A stretch of 64,000 nucleotides of DNA, taken from the NCBI RefSeq assembly GCF_023100905.1, contig NZ_CP064686.1:4030001-4094000 (forward strand), in the 5' to 3' direction. The notes beneath the pieces were generated by a model, which had not been told where the DNA came from, made no database searches, and was given only the letters and a program-made list of their open reading frames with translations. Positions 6,218 to 14,631 of this stretch are shown piece after piece (the stretch's first letter is position 1; every line of letters begins with the position of its first letter). Position numbers and translations under genes: made by a program. The DNA comes from Bradyrhizobium sp. 4 (lineage in GTDB: Bacteria > Pseudomonadota > Alphaproteobacteria > Rhizobiales > Xanthobacteraceae).

Positions 6218-8068
6218 TTACTTCGAACGCCGCTTCACTTCGCGCACCGCGCCGCGCGCGGCGCTGGTGGTGAGCGCAGCGTAAGCCTGCAGCGCGGTCG
6301 AGACGTTGCGCTTGCGGCCAATCGCCTGCCAGGCGGCATCGCCCTTCGCCTCTTCGGCGGCGCGACGCTTGGCCAGCTCCTCGTCGGAGACCTCGATGGT
6401 GATGCTGCGGCTCGGGATGTCGATGGCGATGCGATCGCCGGTCTGCACCAGACCGATGTTGCCGCCTTCGGCGGCTTCCGGCGACAGATGGCCGATCGAC
6501 AGGCCCGACGAGCCGCCTGAGAAGCGTCCGTCGGTGACGAGCGCGCAGGCTTTGCCGAGGCCCATCGATTTCAGATAGCTGGTCGGATACAGCATCTCCT
6601 GCATGCCGGGGCCGCCGCGCGGGCCTTCATAGATGATGACCACGACCTCGCCGGCAACGACCTTGCCGCCCAGAATGCCTTCCACGGCCGCGTCCTGGCT
6701 TTCGAACACGCGGGCCGGGCCTGCGAATTTCAGGATCGAGGCGTCGACGCCGGCGGTCTTCACGATGCAGCCGTCCTGCGCGAGATTGCCGTAGAGCACG
6801 GCGAGACCGCCGTCCTTGCTGAAGGCGTGTTCGAGGTTACGGACCACGCCCTTCTCGCGGTCGGTATCGAGCTCGTCGTAGCGACGCTCCTGGCTGAAGG
6901 CGATTTGGGTCGGGATGCCGCCGGGCGAGGCCCGGAAGAAGGTGCGGACGGACTCGCTCCTAGAGCGCTTGATGTCCCAGCGCTCCAGCGCGTCGTTCAT
7001 GGTCGGCGCGTGCACGGTCGAGACCGAGGTGTCGATCAAGCCGGCGCGGTCGAGCTCGCCCAGAATGCCCATGATGCCGCCGGCACGATGCACGTCCTCG
7101 ACATGCACGTCGGCAACCGACGGCGCGACCTTGCACAGCACCGGCACGCGGCGCGACAGCCGGTCGATGTCCTGCATGGTGAACGCGACCTCGCCTTCAT
7201 GGGCGGCGGCGAGCAGATGCAGCACCGTGTTGGTCGAGCCGCCCATCGCGATGTCGAGTGTCATCGCGTTCTCGAACGCCTTGAAGTTCGCGACATTGCG
7301 CGGCAGCACGCTCGTGTCGTCCTGCTCGTAGTGGCGGCGCACGATATCGACGATGGTGTGGCCGGCCTCGACGAACAGGCGCTTGCGATCGGCGTGGGTC
7401 GCGACCACCGTGCCGTTGCCGGGGAGCGCAAGGCCAAGGGCTTCCGTGAGGCAGTTCATCGAATTGGCCGTGAACATGCCCGAGCACGAGCCGCAGGTCG
7501 GGCACGCCGAGCGCTCAATCACCTTGACGTCCTCGTCGCTGACTTTGGAGTCGGCGGCTGCGACCATGGCATCGATCAGGTCGACCGCCTTGGTCTTGCC
7601 CTGCAGCGTGACCTTGCCGGCCTCCATCGGTCCGCCCGAGACGAACACGGCGGGGATGTTGAGCCGCAGCGCGGCCATCAGCATGCCGGGGGTGATCTTG
7701 TCGCAATTGGAGATGCAGACCATGCCGTCGGCGCAATGTGCATTGACCATGTACTCGACGCTGTCGGCGATGAGCTCGCGCGACGGCAGGCTGTAGAGCA
7801 TGCCGTCATGGCCCATGGCGATGCCGTCGTCGACCGCGATGGTGTTGAACTCCTTCGCCACGCCGCCGGCCTGCTCGATCTCGCGGGCGACGAGCTGGCC
7901 GAGGTCCTTGAGATGGACGTGGCCGGGCACGAACTGGGTGAAGGAATTGACCACCGCGATGATCGGCTTGCCGAAATCGCCGTCCTTCATGCCGGTCGCG
8001 CGCCAGAGGCCGCGGGCGCCCGCCATGTTGCGGCCATGGGTGGTGGTGCGGGAGCGATAGGCTGGCAT
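6218..8068 (-). CDS. ilvD: Dihydroxy-acid dehydratase
   Basis: IlvD converts 2,3-dihydroxy-3-methylbutanoate or -pentanoate to the 2-keto acid precursors of valine, leucine and isoleucine in the cytoplasm. Started at ATG 8068 (MPAYRSRTTTHGRNM), the protein has 616 residues, the same as E. coli IlvD. Expected active-site residues fall at the expected numbers: D80-D81, C122-D123-K124 (SNCDKITPG) and the CPTCGSCSGM segment with C189, C192 and C195, which bind the Fe-S cluster and Mg. GRFSGGSSG near the C-terminus is also conserved. The frame is open to 8242, but that extension runs through a repeat and is not protein-like. No leucine or valine leader peptide is seen upstream. Confidence 0.97.
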   Translation of the reverse strand: MPAYRSRTTTHGRNMAGARGLWRATGMKDGDFGKPIIAVVNSFTQFVPGHVHLKDLGQLVAREIEQAGGVAKEFNTIAVDDGIAMGHDGMLYSLPSRELIADSVEYMVNAHCADGMVCISNCDKITPGMLMAALRLNIPAVFVSGGPMEAGKVTLQGKTKAVDLIDAMVAAADSKVSDEDVKVIERSACPTCGSCSGMFTANSMNCLTEALGLALPGNGTVVATHADRKRLFVEAGHTIVDIVRRHYEQDDTSVLPRNVANFKAFENAMTLDIAMGGSTNTVLHLLAAAHEGEVAFTMQDIDRLSRRVPVLCKVAPSVADVHVEDVHRAGGIMGILGELDRAGLIDTSVSTVHAPTMNDALERWDIKRSRSESVRTFFRASPGGIPTQIAFSQERRYDELDTDREKGVVRNLEHAFSKDGGLAVLYGNLAQDGCIVKTAGVDASILKFAGPARVFESQDAAVEGILGGKVVAGEVVVIIYEGPRGGPGMQEMLYPTSYLKSMGLGKACALVTDGRFSGGSSGLSIGHLSPEAAEGGNIGLVQTGDRIAIDIPSRSITIEVSDEELAKRRAAEEAKGDAAWQAIGRKRNVSTALQAYAALTTSAARGAVREVKRRSK

Positions 8069-8217
8069 GGCGGTTTCCGTCCTCGGGTTTGGCTGGCCGG
8101 GCGCGGCAAAATTTCGAAGCCGCCTCAGGCCTTTCCGGCCGGATAGCGCACGGGGGGAACGCGCGCAACGGGAACTTGGGCCGGACAGGGCTCCCCTGCT
8201 TCCGGCGCGGGCTCTTC

Positions 8218-8306
8218 GTAGCGCGGATGGAGCGCAGCGCAAGCCGGGGCAAGTGCGCGCCGGCGGACGAGACCGGCCCCGGATTACGTTTCGCTCCCCA
8301 GGCTAC
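8218..8306. repeat. Intergenic inverted repeat (Bradyrhizobium-type)
   Basis: Imperfect inverted repeat. The left arm GTAGCgcGGATGGAGCGcaGCG with AAgCCGGGG pairs with the right arm CCCCGGATTaCGttTCGCTCC with ccaGGCTAC. The family form (GTAGCCCGGATGGAGCGAAGCGcAATCCGGG) is common between Bradyrhizobium genes. This copy carries several mismatches. Confidence 0.6.
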
Positions 8307-8536
8307 AAGTCGGCGCGCGCTTGCATTGGTTTCGGGCAATCGCGCGTGCAGGCCCATGCACCGCGCAAATGCAAGCGCGATAAAATCCGTAGTCGTCCGG
8401 AATGGAATCCTATTCCGATGTCGCGTACATCGCGGGACATCGATCGGCGGCCTTCCAAGGGCATCACCCTCTGATCGCGCACCACGGGGTTGGGGGACCA
8501 CATGGGGCGGGGGGATCAAAGGCTGGGGCAAGGTTA

Positions 8537-8569
8537 CGAGGTCCGGACTCCTAGGCACTCCGGACCTCG
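8537..8569. terminator. Long hairpin
   Basis: Perfect 11-bp stem CGAGGTCCGGA / TCCGGACCTCG around an 11-base loop that contains CCTAGG. It lies about 95 bases downstream of the DUF1236 gene on the minus strand. There is no T-run on either side, so termination is only a guess. Confidence 0.45.
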
Positions 8570-8592
8570 GGACTTTCTAGATTGAACGTGAT

Positions 8593-8628
8593 TTCGCGCC
8601 GCCGGCTTGATCAGCCGTGCGGCGCGAA
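8593..8628 (-). terminator. Hairpin downstream of the DUF1236 gene
   Basis: Stem TTCGCGCCGC / GCGGCGCGAA with a nested GGCT / AGCC pair inside, 34 bases after the stop codon of the DUF1236 gene. Its position fits a terminator, although the minus strand lacks a clear T-run after it; the plus strand has TTTT at 8633-8636. Confidence 0.55.
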
Positions 8629-8661
8629 GTCGTTTTGGCGTCGTTATGCCGACCCGGGCGC

Positions 8662-9915
8662 TTAGCGCGTCTGCGGCTCGATCGTCACCGTGCAGTCGCC
8701 CTGCCCTTGCGTCGCGACCACGATGTTGCCCGCGGCAGCGCCGAGGGCGATCGGCGCGGACGAGCCGCCGCCGGGCATCTGGACGGTCACGCTCAGGGAA
8801 TCGTTTCGTGCGGTCGAGCCTACGGTGGAGGGTTCTGCCTGGGCCACATTGCCCGAGGCGTCACGCCGCATGAACTGGCAGTTCACATTGCTGCCCCCCG
8901 CGGCCGCCATTCCCGATGAGGTGCCGCCGCTCATCTGGGCGCGGGCTCGCGACGGATCGCGAGGGACCTGGCTGACGATGCGATGCGTCCGCGGCTCCAC
9001 AATGACGACGTCGTCACCGGTCGCGAAATATTCGTAGTCTCGATATTCAGGCTCGATCGAGACGATCTCGGGCGGAAGCCTGTGAAGGCGCACGCGCGAG
9101 GGAATGGTCTCGCCGACCCGGATCGAAATGTTCAGATTACGCTCCGGCTCCGCCAGGCGTGCACGGCTCACCGTTTCGGAGATCCGCACCTGCTTCTCGG
9201 ACGTCACCTGCGTCTGCTGATTGGCCTGCGTGTTGGTCTGCGTCGTCTGGTTGGCTTGATTGGTCTGCGTGCCCGAGGTGGCGGGCGCGGTCTGCGCATT
9301 GTTGGTCGGGGCCGTCCGGTTCGTGTCGGTCGCGGTGGCCGGCCGGTTGTTCTGTTGCGCCGGCTGCTGCTGGTCAGCCGCGTTGCGCGGCGGCTGGGTC
9401 TGGTTGCGCTCGTTCTGGTTGGCCGCGGCACCCGTGCGCTCGTTCTGCTGGCTAGACGTGCCGGATTTGGACTTCTCGGACTCGGCCGTCGATTTCTGCG
9501 GCGCCGATTTGTCCTGCTTCGTCTCGGCGCTGCTCTTGCTGTCGCGTCCCGGTTTCGTGCTCTCGGCATCGCGATTGCGATCGCGCGAAGGCTCGCGGGA
9601 GTCCTGGGCCTGATCCTTCGACTTCGGCTGGTTGCGCTCGGCAGAACTCGCCGGCTGGCGCTTGTCGTCACTCGCGTCCTGCCTGGCAGCGCCGCCCTTC
9701 TCCTCGCGGCCAGCGCCCTGCAATCGGTCCTGGGCGCCCTGCGCGCGCTCCTGAACACGCTCTTGGGCGCCGCCGCGCTGCGGTGCGGCGCCTTTCGCCG
9801 GCTCCTCGGTCCGTCTCGGCTCGTCTCTACGCTCACCGGGCGCCTGGGCGTGGGCGAAGCCGGAAGCAAGCATCAGTCCGATCGCTGCAGTCGATAACAT
9901 CAAGTGCTTGCGCAT
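8662..9915 (-). CDS. DUF1236-domain exported protein with a long low-complexity linker
   Basis: A 417-residue protein. Residues 1-23 are a Sec signal peptide (AAIGLMLASGFAHAQA). Residues about 24-235 are disordered, rich in Q, N, R, E and T, with runs such as TQTNQANQTTQTN. The DUF1236 domain follows, with the typical 'LPPEIVSIEPEYRDYEYF' and 'VVIVEPRTHRIVSQV' segments. About 90 more residues rich in G, S and V contain two cysteines (NVNCQF, GDCTV). DUF1236 proteins are abundant in Bradyrhizobium and lie in the periplasm or at the cell surface; their role is unknown. The linker suggests spanning between envelope layers, which is inference. Confidence 0.85.
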   Translation of the reverse strand: MRKHLMLSTAAIGLMLASGFAHAQAPGERRDEPRRTEEPAKGAAPQRGGAQERVQERAQGAQDRLQGAGREEKGGAARQDASDDKRQPASSAERNQPKSKDQAQDSREPSRDRNRDAESTKPGRDSKSSAETKQDKSAPQKSTAESEKSKSGTSSQQNERTGAAANQNERNQTQPPRNAADQQQPAQQNNRPATATDTNRTAPTNNAQTAPATSGTQTNQANQTTQTNTQANQQTQVTSEKQVRISETVSRARLAEPERNLNISIRVGETIPSRVRLHRLPPEIVSIEPEYRDYEYFATGDDVVIVEPRTHRIVSQVPRDPSRARAQMSGGTSSGMAAAGGSNVNCQFMRRDASGNVAQAEPSTVGSTARNDSLSVTVQMPGGGSSAPIALGAAAGNIVVATQGQGDCTVTIEPQTR

Positions 9916-10025
9916 GGTCCCTCTCCTCGGAAATCCGCAACAACAGACGCGAACGTTCTGTGGGTGCGAAGGTTCCTGGTCAGGAACGAGGGCCGATCAC
10001 GCGGGTCTCACATCTCAGGCCGGTC

Positions 10026-10412
10026 TCACATCGGGTCCTTCATCATGAGCCGCGCCGTGAATGTCACGCTGGTCTTGCCAACCAGCGCCATGCCTTCAAC
10101 CTCGGCGCCGTCGGCGGAATAGTCGCCCGAAAAGCCGCAGGTCACTTCCCTGCCGCCGAACGCGAGCGGCTTGCCGACGGCCTCGGTGTGCTGATTGACG
10201 GTCATATCGCCGCGCCATTTTCCGTTCCGGAAGGTGTAGCTGCCGGTGTAGTAGAAATAGCTGTCGCCGCCCATGATGCGGCCGTCGCAGAGCACGACGA
10301 CGCCTTTGGCCTGGCCTCGCTTGCCGTCACGCATCTCAATCTCAAAGATGTAGAGGCCGTTGAGGACCTTCTGTGGGTTGCCGCCCTGCTCGGGCCCATC
10401 GCCGGCCGACAT
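10026..10412 (-). CDS. GrlR-like small regulatory-fold protein
   Basis: A 128-residue protein. The central pattern LNGLYIFEIEMRDG, GVVVLCDGRIMGGDSYFYYTGSY and VNQHTEAVG matches the beta-barrel fold of GrlR-type proteins, the negative regulator of the LEE type III system in enteropathogenic E. coli. Homologues of this fold are frequent in rhizobia, outside any secretion locus, and their ligand is unknown. The end (TFTARLMMKDPM) is a last strand. It lies 14 bases downstream of nadE on the same strand, so it is probably co-transcribed with it. The fold assignment is by eye. Confidence 0.65.
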   Translation of the reverse strand: MSAGDGPEQGGNPQKVLNGLYIFEIEMRDGKRGQAKGVVVLCDGRIMGGDSYFYYTGSYTFRNGKWRGDMTVNQHTEAVGKPLAFGGREVTCGFSGDYSADGAEVEGMALVGKTSVTFTARLMMKDPM

Positions 10413-10426
10413 CGCTCATCTCCCGT

Positions 10427-12460
10427 TCAAACCGGCACATTCCGTTCGAGATCTTCAAGCCACGCCGCCGCGCTCGAATCCGACGGCGCGCGCCAGTCGC
10501 CGCGCGGCGACAATGAGCCGCCGGCAGAAACCTTGGGGCCGTTCGGCATCGCCGAGCGTTTGAACTGGCTGAAAGCGAAGAAGCGGCGCAGGAACACCTC
10601 GAGCCAGCGGCGGATCTCCTTGAGATCGTAGGCCCTGCGCTTGTCGGTCGGAAATGCCGGCGGCCATTCGCCCTCGGCGACGTCCTTCCACGCCTGCAGC
10701 GCCATGAAGGCGATCTTGGACGGGCGCATGCCAAACCGCAGCGTGTAGAACAGGTTGAAATCCTGGAGCTCGTAGGGACCGACCGAAGCTTCCGTGCTCT
10801 GCGGCTTCTCGCCCGGCTCGGCCGGAACCAGCTCCGGCGAGATTTCGGCCGACAGGATCGATCCAAGCGTTTGGTTGACGTCGTCGGTGAACTGCTTGGA
10901 AGCGATCACCCAGCGGATCAGATGCTGGATCAGCGTCTTCGGCACCCCGGCATTGACGTTATAGTGCGCCATCTGGTCGCCGACGCCATAGGTGCACCAG
11001 CCCAGTGCGAGCTCGGAGAGATCGCCGGTGCCGATGACGATGCCGCCGTTGTGGTTGGCGAGCCGGAACAGATAGTCCGTTCGCAGGCCCGCCTGCACAT
11101 TCTCGAACGTGACATCGTAGACCTTCTCGCCCGTGCCGAAGGGATGGCCGATGTCCTTCAGCATCTGCGTCGCCGTGGTGCGAATGTCGAGCTCCTGCCA
11201 ACTCGTCTGCAACGCTTTCATCAGCGCCAGCGCATTGGTCTTGCTCTCGCTGCCGGTGGCAAAGCCGGGCATGGTGTAGGCGAGAATGTTCTCGCGCGGC
11301 AGGCCAAGCAAATCGACCGCCTTGGCGGCGACGATCAAGGCGTGGGTGGAATCGAGCCCGCCCGAGACGCCGATGACGACGCGCTTGGTGCCGGTCGCAC
11401 GCATGCGCTGGACAAGGCCCGCGACCTGAATGTTGTAGGCCTCATAGCAGTCCTGCTCGAGCAGGCTCTCGTCGCTTGGCACGAACGGAAATCGCTCGAT
11501 CTTGCGCAGGAAGCCGATATCGGCGGCCGGCGGCTTCAAGGCGAAGCCGACTTTCCGGAAGAAGGCCTCGCGCTGCCGGCGGTTGTCGTCGAACGTGCCC
11601 ATCAGCGCGCGTTCCTGCCTGAGCAGGTCCAGATCGACGTCTGCCAGCGTGATCTGGCCGCCCTGCCGGAACCGCTCACCCTCGGCCAGCAGCACGCCGT
11701 TCTCGTAGATCGAGGTCTGGCCGTCCCAGGCCAAATCGGTGGTCGACTCCCCTGCCCCGGCCGCGGAATAGACATAGGCCGCGAGGCAGCGCGCCGAAGT
11801 CGATTGGCACAAGAGCGCACGCGAGCGGGCGCGACCGATCGTGATCGGGCTGCCCGAGAGATTGATCAGCACGCTCGCGCCCGCGAGCGCGAGCTCGGAG
11901 GCCGGCGTCACCGGGATCCACATGTCCTCGCAGATCTCGACGCCGATGGTCAGTCCCGGAACGTCCTCGGCCGCGAACAGGAGGTCGACGCCGAACGGGG
12001 CATGCAGCCCGCCAAAGGCGACCATCTCTCCGACGATGCCGGCGCCGGAGGCGAAATGCCGTCCCTCGTAGAATTCGCGATAGGTCGGCAGGTAGCTCTT
12101 GGGCACGACGCCGAGGACTTTGCCGCGATGGATGACGACCGCGCAATTGTAGATGCGATTGCCAAAGCGCAGCGGCGCGCCGACGATCAGGACGGTCATC
12201 AGGGACGAGGATGCCTCGACGATGGCCACGAGCCCGCGCTCGACCGCATCGAGCAGCGGATCCTGCTTCACGAGATCTTCGATCGCATAGCCCGACAGGC
12301 ACAGCTCGGGAAACACGGCCACCGCCACCGACTGCGCGTGGCAGTCCTTCGCCGCCGCCAGAACCGCCGTCGCGTTTGCCGTGGGATCGGCCACATGAGA
12401 GGTGGTGACGCAGGCCGCCACGCGCGCAAATCCGTGGGCATAGATCGAGTGGAAACTCAT
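10427..12460 (-). CDS. nadE: Glutamine-dependent NAD+ synthetase
   Basis: NadE amidates nicotinic acid adenine dinucleotide to NAD+ using ammonia from glutamine. The 677-residue length is that of the two-domain (M. tuberculosis-type) enzyme. The N-terminal nitrilase-like glutaminase has E52 (FPELCLSGY), K121 (PKSYLPTYREF) and C177 (GVEICEDMW) as the triad. The C-terminal synthetase has the P-loop GVSGGLDST at about 364-372 and TGDLSELALGWCTYG. ATG 12460 gives the family's usual start; the open frame to 12547 is not conserved-looking. With the nicotinamidase gene at 13735-14362 it forms an NAD salvage group. Confidence 0.96.
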   Translation of the reverse strand: MSFHSIYAHGFARVAACVTTSHVADPTANATAVLAAAKDCHAQSVAVAVFPELCLSGYAIEDLVKQDPLLDAVERGLVAIVEASSSLMTVLIVGAPLRFGNRIYNCAVVIHRGKVLGVVPKSYLPTYREFYEGRHFASGAGIVGEMVAFGGLHAPFGVDLLFAAEDVPGLTIGVEICEDMWIPVTPASELALAGASVLINLSGSPITIGRARSRALLCQSTSARCLAAYVYSAAGAGESTTDLAWDGQTSIYENGVLLAEGERFRQGGQITLADVDLDLLRQERALMGTFDDNRRQREAFFRKVGFALKPPAADIGFLRKIERFPFVPSDESLLEQDCYEAYNIQVAGLVQRMRATGTKRVVIGVSGGLDSTHALIVAAKAVDLLGLPRENILAYTMPGFATGSESKTNALALMKALQTSWQELDIRTTATQMLKDIGHPFGTGEKVYDVTFENVQAGLRTDYLFRLANHNGGIVIGTGDLSELALGWCTYGVGDQMAHYNVNAGVPKTLIQHLIRWVIASKQFTDDVNQTLGSILSAEISPELVPAEPGEKPQSTEASVGPYELQDFNLFYTLRFGMRPSKIAFMALQAWKDVAEGEWPPAFPTDKRRAYDLKEIRRWLEVFLRRFFAFSQFKRSAMPNGPKVSAGGSLSPRGDWRAPSDSSAAAWLEDLERNVPV

Positions 12461-12602
12461 CGAGCACAGTCCCTTTGTCTCGTCGCGACCGGCCTCCGCC
12501 AGCTCTGGACTCCATTTAACCCATCGACATCGCCCCGTGCAGGCCATTCAACGGCATGCATAACGGATTTGCAGCTTTCGCTGCCCGGCCCTTGGGGCAG
12601 TG

Positions 12603-13718
12603 TCAGGCTGTGCGCACCAGCATGCCGGGCAGATCGTCGCGCAGCCATTCGGCGATCCGGGGCCAGGCATGGGCGTGGGTCCGCGCGCCCATGAACAGGC
12701 CAAGGTGGTTACTGGGCTCGGAGGCCGCCGCAATGAAGGCCGGTGGTGGGCCGAGCAAGCCGGCGGTGGCGAGCGCCTGCGCAGCCGGCACGACGTCGTC
12801 ATCAAGCCCGGCCAGCAGGAAGACCGGCACCTTGACGTCCTTCAGATCAACCACGCGGCCGAGGGCCGTGAATTCGCCGCGCGCGATCCGGTTCTCCCGG
12901 AAAATCCAATTGACGATCTCGAGATAATAGGTGCCGGGCAGATTGAGAGGCTCGGCATTCCAGCGCTCGAAGCGTGCCAGCAGCGCCGCACCTTCCTCGC
13001 CGGAGAGGTCGCTCTGCAGCGCCGTCACGATGTCGTCGCGGCTCGGCGCCTTCGACCAGACCCGCAGCATCTCCTCGCCGCTGACATTGCCGCCGCCGCG
13101 GGCGACGAGCTGGTCATAGACCATCTCCGGTGCGTTGCGGGCGAGCTGCGACAGCCTGGAGTCGATCGAGAGGTCGACGGGCGCGCCTGCCAGCACCAGC
13201 CGCCGCACCTTGGCGGGAAAGCGCGCCGCATAGAGCAGCGACAGCCAGCCACCCTGGCACAGTCCGACGAGATCGACCGGCGCGCCGATCTCGTCGATGG
13301 CGACGTTGAGATCGCCAAGATAGCTGTCGATCGAGAGATAGCGCATGTCAGGCGTGGCTGAGCACCAGTCGGTGAGATAGACCCGGTCGATGCCGCCATT
13401 TTGCAGGGACTGCACCACGCTGTGGCCGGGGGCGAAATCGGCGATCAGGGCCCGGTGCAGCGCATAGGGCGCGCAGACCAGGGCCGGCTGACCGGACCCC
13501 GTCCGCGCGCAATTGCGCAGGCGCATGGTCGCGAGCTCCAGCGCGACCGAGTTGGGCGTGGTCCACGGCAGGCTGCTGTCGGACTGCTCCGGCGGAGCGC
13601 GCTCGAGCCATCCGAAGCAGGCGTCCATCGCAAGCCGAGCCGCAGCGAACGGCCACAGCAGCGGGTCATCCGGGACCGGGCCCGGTGCGCGCTGCTGTTT
13701 GCCGGTCTTCTCTGCCAT
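12603..13718 (-). CDS. PhaC-like alpha/beta hydrolase with a cysteine nucleophile
   Basis: A 371-residue protein started at ATG 13718 (MAEKTGKQQR); the upstream open frame is R/S-rich shadow sequence. The nucleophile elbow is G152-L-C154-Q-G156, the G-x-C-x-G form of polyhydroxyalkanoate synthases rather than the serine form of lipases. The candidate Asp lies in LLAGLDDDVVP and the candidate His in SNHLGLF. The motif TDWCSATPDMR and the domain order also recall class I/II PhaC, but the protein is much shorter than a PHA synthase (about 560-600 residues). It may act on short acyl esters or PHA oligomers. It sits between nadE and pncA on the same strand. Confidence 0.75.
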   Translation of the reverse strand: MAEKTGKQQRAPGPVPDDPLLWPFAAARLAMDACFGWLERAPPEQSDSSLPWTTPNSVALELATMRLRNCARTGSGQPALVCAPYALHRALIADFAPGHSVVQSLQNGGIDRVYLTDWCSATPDMRYLSIDSYLGDLNVAIDEIGAPVDLVGLCQGGWLSLLYAARFPAKVRRLVLAGAPVDLSIDSRLSQLARNAPEMVYDQLVARGGGNVSGEEMLRVWSKAPSRDDIVTALQSDLSGEEGAALLARFERWNAEPLNLPGTYYLEIVNWIFRENRIARGEFTALGRVVDLKDVKVPVFLLAGLDDDVVPAAQALATAGLLGPPPAFIAAASEPSNHLGLFMGARTHAHAWPRIAEWLRDDLPGMLVRTA

Positions 13719-13734
13719 GGCTAACTCACGGTCC

Positions 13735-14362
13735 TCACAGGAAGGCCTCGAAGCTGACGAGCGAAATGCCGCGCTCCCGAAAACTCTGATGGGTCGCGGC
13801 CACCGAGCCGTCGAGATCGATGCCGCGGCAGGCGTCCTCGATGACGGCGACCTCGAATCCCGCCTTGCGGGCATCCTCCGCCGAGAAGCGGACGCAGAAG
13901 TCGAGCGCGAGGCCAACGACGAAGATCGTCTTCAACTCGCGCTCGCGCAAATATCCGAGCAGTCCGGTCGGCGTTTTCCTGTCGTTCTCGAACAGCGCCG
14001 AATAGGAATCGATGCCGCGCCGAAATCCCTTCCGCACCACCAGATTTGCGCGGGTGACGTCGAGATCGCGATGAAATTCCGCGCCCGCCGTGCCCTGGAC
14101 GCAATGGCTCGGCCAGAGCACCTGGACGCCATAGTCAAGCGCGATAGTCTGGAACGGCTGTTTGCCCGCATGGTTCGGCGCAAAGGAGACATGATCGCGG
14201 GGATGCCAGTCCTGGGTCAGCACCACATTGGCGAATCTTTGGGCGATCCGATTGATGGCGGGGACGACCGCCTCGCCGCCGGGCACGGCGAGCGCCCCGC
14301 CCGTGCAAAAATCGTTCTGCACATCGATGACCAGCAGCCACGTCGCGGTCGGAAATCTTCAT
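13735..14362 (-). pseudogene. pncA: Nicotinamidase with an apparent +1 frameshift near its start
   Basis: PncA hydrolyses nicotinamide to nicotinic acid for NAD recycling. The body is complete: metal ligands in DWHPRDHVSF, lysine in RKGFRRGIDSYSAL and the nucleophile cysteine in GLALDFCVRFSAEDA. At the 5' end the start MKISDRDV (ATG 14362) is in one frame, while LLVIDVQNDFCTGG is in another. One extra G at about 14338-14341 (GTG-G-CTG-CTG) separates them. No ATG, GTG or TTG precedes the VIDVQNDF strand in the second frame. The longest intact ORF begins at GTG 14322 and lacks the catalytic Asp of 'IDVQNDF'. Removing one base would give a normal 208-residue enzyme. It is either a mutation or a sequencing error. 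Confidence 0.75.
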
Positions 14363-14631
14363 CGCAAGGTCCATTCCAGGCCATCCCGCGCGACCGGCGC
14401 AGAACGAACGTCTCCAGTGTCGATCTTCCCGCGCTGCTTCGCAACCACCGAAGCGGTGCGGCGATCTGCGCGAATGCACCCCGTCGGTGCCGGGATGCAA
14501 CGGTTTGGGCTCATCCGTGTTGACTAGATCCACCAGGGGACGGATTCTAAAAGCCGTTCGCATTTTGCGACCGGATAGAGCGGAGGAAGCGGTTCCCGCA
14601 GCCCGAAAGGGGCTGTGGCAGCCATACCCAC

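Larger units (their letters stand above)
8069..8661. other. Non-coding stretch upstream of ilvD with a repeat and two strong hairpins
   Basis: No convincing gene. It holds an intergenic inverted repeat (8218-8306) and two long hairpins (8537-8569, 8593-8628), and must carry the ilvD promoter. The open frames here show no ribosome-binding site or protein-like composition. Confidence 0.5.

Noticed and set aside
6827..8146. 439-codon plus-strand frame opposite ilvD
   Set aside because: It is an antisense shadow of a perfectly conserved IlvD, with biased composition and no ribosome-binding site.
10871..12694. 607-codon open frame on the plus strand opposite nadE
   Set aside because: The minus strand encodes a complete NadE with all catalytic residues. 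The plus frame is rich in R, G, H and Q, has no domain and is a GC-driven shadow.
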